Shown: positions 59,541 to 64,000 of the stretch, piece by piece
How positions within the stretch are numbered: the first letter of the stretch is position 1
Layout of the letters: each line of letters opens with the position of its first letter
Source of the DNA: Annulohypoxylon bovei var. microspora
Lineage: Eukaryota > Ascomycota > Sordariomycetes > Xylariales > Hypoxylaceae
Direction of reading: 5' to 3'
NCBI GenBank assembly: GCA_022836615.1
Contig: MU405283.1
Span: 62,001 to 126,000 of the forward strand
DNA length: 64,000 nucleotides
The notes under the pieces: model-generated
The model's database searches: none
Seen by the model: the letters and a program-made list of their open reading frames with translations, nothing else
Told to the model about the DNA's origin: nothing
Made by a program: the position numbers and the translations under genes

Positions 59541-61097
59541 ATGTATAACAAAGTCAACATCGCCGCGTTGGCGACTCTATTGGCACTGAGCCAAGCCCAA
59601 CAAGTTGGCAAGGAAGACACCGAAACGCACCCCAAGATTACCTGGCAGCAGTGCACATCGGCGGGCAAATGTAGCAACGTCAACGGCGAGCTCGTCATCG
59701 ACTCCAACTGGCGGTGGACACACGTGGTCGACGGGTATCAGAACTGCTACGACGGTAACGACTGGAACAAGACCGCGTGCCCGGACCCCGATACCTGCAC
59801 GAAAAACTGCGCGGTCGAAGGCGCCGACTACTCGGGGACGTATGGGGTGACGACGTCTGGCAACGGCGTGACGATGAAGTTCCGCAACGAGCACCAGTAC
59901 GGAGTCAACATCGGCTCTCGTCTATATCTCATGAACGGTGCCGACAAGTACCAGATGTTTACCCCTAACGGCAACGAAATCGCTTTCGATGTCGAGAATG
60001 CCGACCTAGGCTGCGGCCTTAACGGCGCCGTGTACTTCGTATCCATGGATGAAGATGGTGGAAAGTCTCGTTATCCCACTAACAAGGCGGGAGCCAAGTA
60101 TGGTACCGGCTACTGTGATTCACAATGCGCTCGAGATCTGAAGTGGGTTGGTGGCAAGGTAAGCCAGATTTAAGCATTCTCAACATCTGAACCATGCGGC
60201 GGCTGACCCTATGTTGTTTTTAGGCTAATGTCGAAGGTTGGACGCCATCCAAGACGGACAAGAGCTCAGGCATTGGCAGCACCGGAGCTTGCTGCGCAGA
60301 AATGGACTTATGGGAAGCCAACAGCATGTCTTTCGCATTGACTCCTCATCCTTGCCAGAAGGATGGATACTTCGTCTGTAATACGTCCGACTGCGGTGGT
60401 ACATTCTCTGAAAACCGCTATTCAGGAAGCTGTGATCCTGATGGCTGCGACTTGAACCCCTTTCGTCATGGAAACACCGGCTTCTACGGCAATGGAAAGA
60501 CCATCGACACAAGCAAGAAGTTCACCGTCGTCACCCAGTTCCACGGTTCCGGGACTTCTCTTACGAGCCTGTCCCAGTACTTCATCCAGAATGGCAAGAA
60601 ATTCGAAGTCCCTAAGTCCAAGTACATCTCTGGTGGCAGCACGATCGATGCCGGCTTCTGCGGTACGTTGGTGTTGAAACTCCGACCACGAATAAGACGG
60701 GTAATGCTAACTTTCTGTGTCCGTAAATAGATGCTGCTAAGGACATATTCAAGGATAACAAGAGATTTCAAGAAATGGGCGGTTTGAATGCGATGGGCAA
60801 GGCCACCGGTAAACCTATGGTATTAGTTATATCAATCTGGGACGATGTGAGTGGAACTTACCCCTTAATAACAACAAAGAGTAGACCCTGACATTCCGAT
60901 AGGCCTACGCCAACATGCTTTGGCTGGATGGCCAGAAGTATCCTCTCGACCGCGACCCGTCCGAGCCTGGTGTGCCGCGTGGCGAATGCGACGTCGATGG
61001 CAGCAAGCCTGAACAAGTTCGGGAAAAGTTCAAGGACGCCAAGGTGACTTACAGCAACTTGAAGTTCGGGCCCATCGGATCTACATATAATGTGTAA
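59541..61097 (+). CDS. Glycoside hydrolase family 7 cellobiohydrolase, catalytic module only
   Basis: Four exons (59541-60158, 60224-60662, 60731-60846, 60903-61097) give 455 residues. Residues 1-19 are a signal peptide (AALATLLALSQA, cut before QQ). The GH7 active site ACCAEMDLWEANS gives nucleophile Glu232, Asp234 and acid Glu237; the usual Ile before Trp is Leu. Other family landmarks are GYCDSQCARDLKW, SGSCDPDGCDLNPFR, MLWLDGQKYPLD and the end KFGPIGSTYN. Many cysteines fit the disulfide-rich fold. The protein stops right after the catalytic domain: no linker and no carbohydrate-binding module. Being processive on crystalline cellulose from reducing ends is typical for the family; whether it acts as a cellobiohydrolase or endoglucanase depends on loops I have not modelled. 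Confidence 0.94.
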
Positions 61098-61421
61098 GGG
61101 GAAAGGCGCTCCCGCTGTCCCCCCACCACCCTGTGAAGGCTGAGAAACCGCGACTGTCTCGTTTATTTGATCATAATTAGGTACTTATGATTAGAGAGTC
61201 GACTTGCACGTTAGGGATAGAAGATATGAGACATAGCTATGCTCGAATAAGAAGACATTGTTTGACAATGTTAACATAAACTCATATCTTGATGCTTACT
61301 GTCGCATAAAAGTGGATACCTATGTATTACACGATAAATGCAAAGGTTGTTGTGTTAAGCTTGGCGATCAAAAGGCTGGTTGATCAACGAAAAGGTTTCA
61401 TGACCAAGGGCATGATGTTTC
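61098..61421. other. Intergenic, no gene seen
   Basis: Short spacer between the convergent cellulase and membrane-protein genes, presumably with both terminators. Confidence 0.45.
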
Positions 61422-61826
61422 TTAACACAAACTTCCGGATTGACGTCGTAAGCGCATACGGAGTTTGCGAGCATGAATACCATAGAATATAAGGAAAACC
61501 ATCGCCACAAACCCATTACCTCTCTTAATCTTTTGTTTTGTAGATAAGCCTTGCCAAGATCCGCCGTCCAGAAGAATATCCAAAACCGTATAACAAATTG
61601 GTAGTGCTAATAATACCCACATCACTGTCTTGGTATTCTCGAGTTCCTTGAGGATCTTTTCATCATCAGACCTAGTGGATTCCGGATCTTTCTCGTCACG
61701 TATCGCTATAAACGTATCAGCACTTGTACTTTAACTTGAAGACTGGTAGTGCATGGATATCTCACCAGGCTCGATCTTTGACCCTACACTTTCTTCTTTG
61801 GTGTAGGATATCGGGTCGTCAGCCAT
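61422..61826 (-). CDS. Small putative membrane protein, 114 residues
   Basis: Two exons, 61766-61826 and 61422-61705, with a 60-nt GT-AG intron. The first 45 residues are charged (MADDPISYTKEESVGSKIEP, then DEKDPESTRSDDEK). Then come two hydrophobic segments, MWVLLALPICYTVLDILL and GFVAMVFLIFYGI, separated by a basic loop, and a very basic tail (HARKLRMRLRRQSGSLC) that would face the cytosol. The terminal Cys is in no clear lipid motif. I do not recognise the family. The intron and the clean coding pattern make it likely to be real. Confidence 0.5.
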
Positions 61827-62212
61827 AGCCTCGCTTTAATACAATACGAGACTTGGATTGTATGCTATTAATTGAAGCTGTGAAGGGGTATTACTTGACC
61901 ATGTAGTGTCGACTATGGCTCTAATTGTAGTCCTGGGGAGGAAGGGCTTAGAGAAAGTTGAAATCGAGTTGGGGATGTGAGTGATACGTTTTAATAGAGA
62001 CATTGGCATTGCTTACGCTGGTTCAAGTTAGAAGATTAGGCTTACATACCTATATACACCAACAACCAACAACGGCGGTGGCTCATCAAGTGACAAGAAC
62101 CGCGCCGCCTCCGCTCATATACAACAAGGGGTATGGAATTCAATCAAACTAACCTTGACGACATAAGTATGCCAAGATCGTACAAGTACAGTCCATGTTA
62201 TGCTGTGGTGAG
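61827..62212. other. Intergenic, no gene seen
   Basis: Promoter of the small membrane protein and the sequence next to the hAT element's left terminus. No frame supported. Confidence 0.4.
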
Positions 62213-62223
62213 CAGGGGTCCCA

Positions 62224-62330
62224 ACAAGTCAAGCAAGTCAAATGTGAAGCTGATTTTGACTTGTGTAAGTCAAATCAAGTTTGAAGCAATTCTTAAATAC
62301 TTGACGATTTTTCCAGCTTGACTTGCTTAA
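62224..62330. repeat. Clustered subterminal motifs caagtcaa/ttgacttg
   Basis: At least six copies of caagtca or its complement occur within about 105 nt just inside the presumed left end. Such clusters bind hAT transposase in known elements; binding here is inferred. Confidence 0.6.
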
Positions 62331-62342
62331 TAATCATAAAAA

Positions 62343-62363
62343 CAGGGGTCTATAGGACCCCTG
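62343..62363. repeat. Perfect inverted repeat over the transposase stop codon
   Basis: caggggtc, a 5-nt loop and gacccctg form an 8-bp stem. The same octamer starts the presumed left terminus at 62213. The transposase TAG stop (plus-strand 62350-62352) lies in it. It may act as a second internal end copy or as a 3' hairpin. Confidence 0.65.
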
Positions 62364-64000
62364 TAACCCCACCACCCACTACTTCGTCAACCTCGTCGTC
62401 GCTCCCCGCATCGCCCCCCACTGCCACTGTTGGCCTTGTGAGCTCGTGTAACTCGTCAGGGTCGTCCAGAAGCCAGTGTTTAAGGCACTGGATTGCCTCG
62501 AGCGTTCGCGTCTTCATCTTTTGCCGTTGACATGACATCGTTAGCTTCGCCTGACTAAACACCCTCTCGCATTCAGCTGACATGGCTGGGATAGACAGGA
62601 TATCCACTGCAAACCTGTGGAGCGTGGGGTACTCGTGCTGTCTATCTCGCCACCATTTGAGGGGGTCCCCACCCATCGTGAAGCTCGCCGTCTCTAAATC
62701 CAGGTATCGCTGGAGCTCGTCGACGGGCTCCTGGGAATCCGAGGCGTCGTAAGCAGTGCCCTTTGGGGGTCTCGGCCCTCGCCGTCGTCGTCGTATGGGG
62801 ATTGCTGTACGTTGCTGTGATTCGTCGCCCAGTACAGTGATCGAATCGTTGAGAGGTGGTGATGGCGATACTGGAGCGTAGTTATCCCTCCAGTATTGTG
62901 TAACCATACGTTCAACTTTGATGGCAAGGGAGGAATCTGATCGCCTTAAACCTATCAAACGCTTGCCAGGATGTAAAACAACAGCTGACCAATAAGCTGG
63001 CGCCTCGTTGAGCAACCTTCGATACTTTTGGAGGCTCTCGTACGTACGTATCAACGCTTCCCTGATCTCCCGGTATCCCTGTTCTCCCAGGTGATGTACA
63101 CGAGCCTTTTGATCGTTGTTGAGCCTCCTCCTCTTACGGGTATTTATATGGAAACAGTCTTCGTCTGACGTCGCTATTGGCTGAGCTCTTCGCTTGAGCC
63201 GCTGGCTGGGGGTTCGAATGGATCGTTGGGAGTGATACTGGGATTGGGAGGGTGGTTCGAAAGGGGGGTTTTCTTCGATCTAATAAATCAGTATAAATAC
63301 ACCCAATAGATATAAAAATAGGGAATTGACTAACCTCAGTCTCCTCGTCCACCAGATCGTACCTTGCAAGGTATTTGCGAAGGTGATCTTCTAGCTCCTT
63401 TATACAAGCCATCACGTTGCATATGTTTACATTGTTACCCTCGTGGAACAGGGTTAACTCGTCGAACGTTTCCAGGATACCTCGAATCTCTTCAAGGCAG
63501 GCCCAATCTTCTTCAGATATATCGTGTTGCTGTGGGATACGATCACCACTGATCCCTCGTCTCCGATAGGTATCAATAAAAGCGTTGATAGCCTCCTTGA
63601 GTGAAAGGGTATTACAAACGGTATCTGTATAAATCCCGTTCCACCTAGTGCTGTTTCCAACAGCCACCATCTCTTCCCCGTATGGTTCGGGTTCCTCCTC
63701 ATCTAAATCCCATATAGGCTTATCAGCTCCCGGGATGGTTGCTCGATAATCAGTATCTAGTTCATCGTCGATATCATCGTCTAGTTCATCGATAAATTCA
63801 TCAACATCTCGATCGGTAGCTGTTATATTGCCCATTAGTTTAACCTTTTTAACCTCTTGACGAAAGGCTGATCGACGTTGGGGAGTCCATCTAATATAAT
63901 TGCATATATTGTGAGCCTTGTCAATAGCTGTAATACCCATCGATCGACCCTTGCCCTCATCGCTTTTCTTGTATATAAAATGACCTGCTATTATATTTAA
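62350..64000 (-). CDS. hAT-family transposase, C-terminal 530 or so residues; N-terminus outside the window
   Basis: Two exons, 63335 to beyond 64000 and 62350-63279, with a 55-nt GT-AG intron (GAG|GTTAGT...TTATTAG|ATC) that keeps one open frame of about 530 residues. The frame is still open at the window edge. It has the hAT hallmarks: HNICNYIRWTPQRRSAF, the NSTRWNG block (the conserved TRWNS-like motif), and the C-terminal dimerisation region DPLKWWRDRQHEYPTLHRFAVDILSIPAMSAECERVFS, which I break here as two known blocks, DPLKWWRDRQ and SAECERVFSQAK. No stop or frameshift is visible, so the protein may be functional. The first catalytic Asp must lie outside. The absence of RIP suggests a single copy or a recent arrival. 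Confidence 0.88.

Larger units (their letters stand above)
62213..64000 (-). mobile_element. hAT-family DNA transposon, left part (right end outside the window)
   Basis: The transposase gene fills the visible element. Its probable left end is caggggtc at 62213, a form common for hAT termini; the last 8 nt before it, gtggtgag, would be the target duplication. Inside this end lie several copies of caagtcaa/ttgacttg in both orientations between 62225 and 62330, as hAT subterminal sites usually are. The right terminus cannot be seen. Composition is ordinary, with no RIP signature. Confidence 0.6.

Overview
The window is nuclear DNA of a filamentous ascomycete (Pezizomycotina, probably a plant- or wood-associated Sordariomycete; the class is an inference). 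The evidence is many short GT-AG introns of about 50-135 nt, a highly reducing polyketide synthase, a Zn2Cys6 regulator, a family-7 cellulase, and a sharply bounded A/T-rich block whose two best-matched repeats differ by C:G-to-T:A transitions, the mark of repeat-induced point mutation (RIP).

Layout. 1-3.9 kb: the 3' part of an unrecognised multi-exon gene and a protein-kinase-like gene. 4.5-21.2 kb: a compact secondary-metabolite cluster of a 2,609-residue highly reducing PKS (KS-AT-DH-MT-ER-KR-ACP), a UDP-glycosyltransferase with a C-terminal membrane anchor, a stand-alone FSH serine hydrolase, an FAD monooxygenase and an MFS exporter. The PKS has no releasing domain, so the hydrolase is the natural candidate for product release. 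The monooxygenase and glycosyltransferase would then oxidise and glycosylate the methyl-branched chain, and the MFS protein would export it. 21.2-28.4 kb: gene-poor, with one intronless disordered protein gene at 26.5 kb.

28.46-43.46 kb: a 15-kb A/T block that I resolve as four mobile elements nested inside one another. The outermost is a roughly 1.3-kb element with 57-nt terminal inverted repeats. Inside it is a Ty3/Gypsy element (plus strand, 313/314-nt LTRs). Inside its reverse transcriptase is a second Gypsy element (minus strand, 216-nt LTRs, 5-bp target duplication). Inside that is a 1.67-kb gag-only LTR element (189-nt LTRs, 5-bp target duplication). One LTR of the innermost element is heavily RIP-mutated and the other largely spared.

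43.5-64 kb: ordinary gene territory. It holds OHCU decarboxylase (urate breakdown), Prp19 (splicing), an SLX5-like SUMO-targeted ubiquitin ligase subunit, a zinc alcohol dehydrogenase, an unrecognised protein with an acidic tail, a Zn2Cys6 transcription factor, a GH7 cellobiohydrolase, a small membrane protein and, running off the right edge, an apparently intact hAT transposase with its left terminus. Exon structures were derived by eye from splice consensus, reading frame and protein family fit. No RNA genes or CRISPR arrays were seen.
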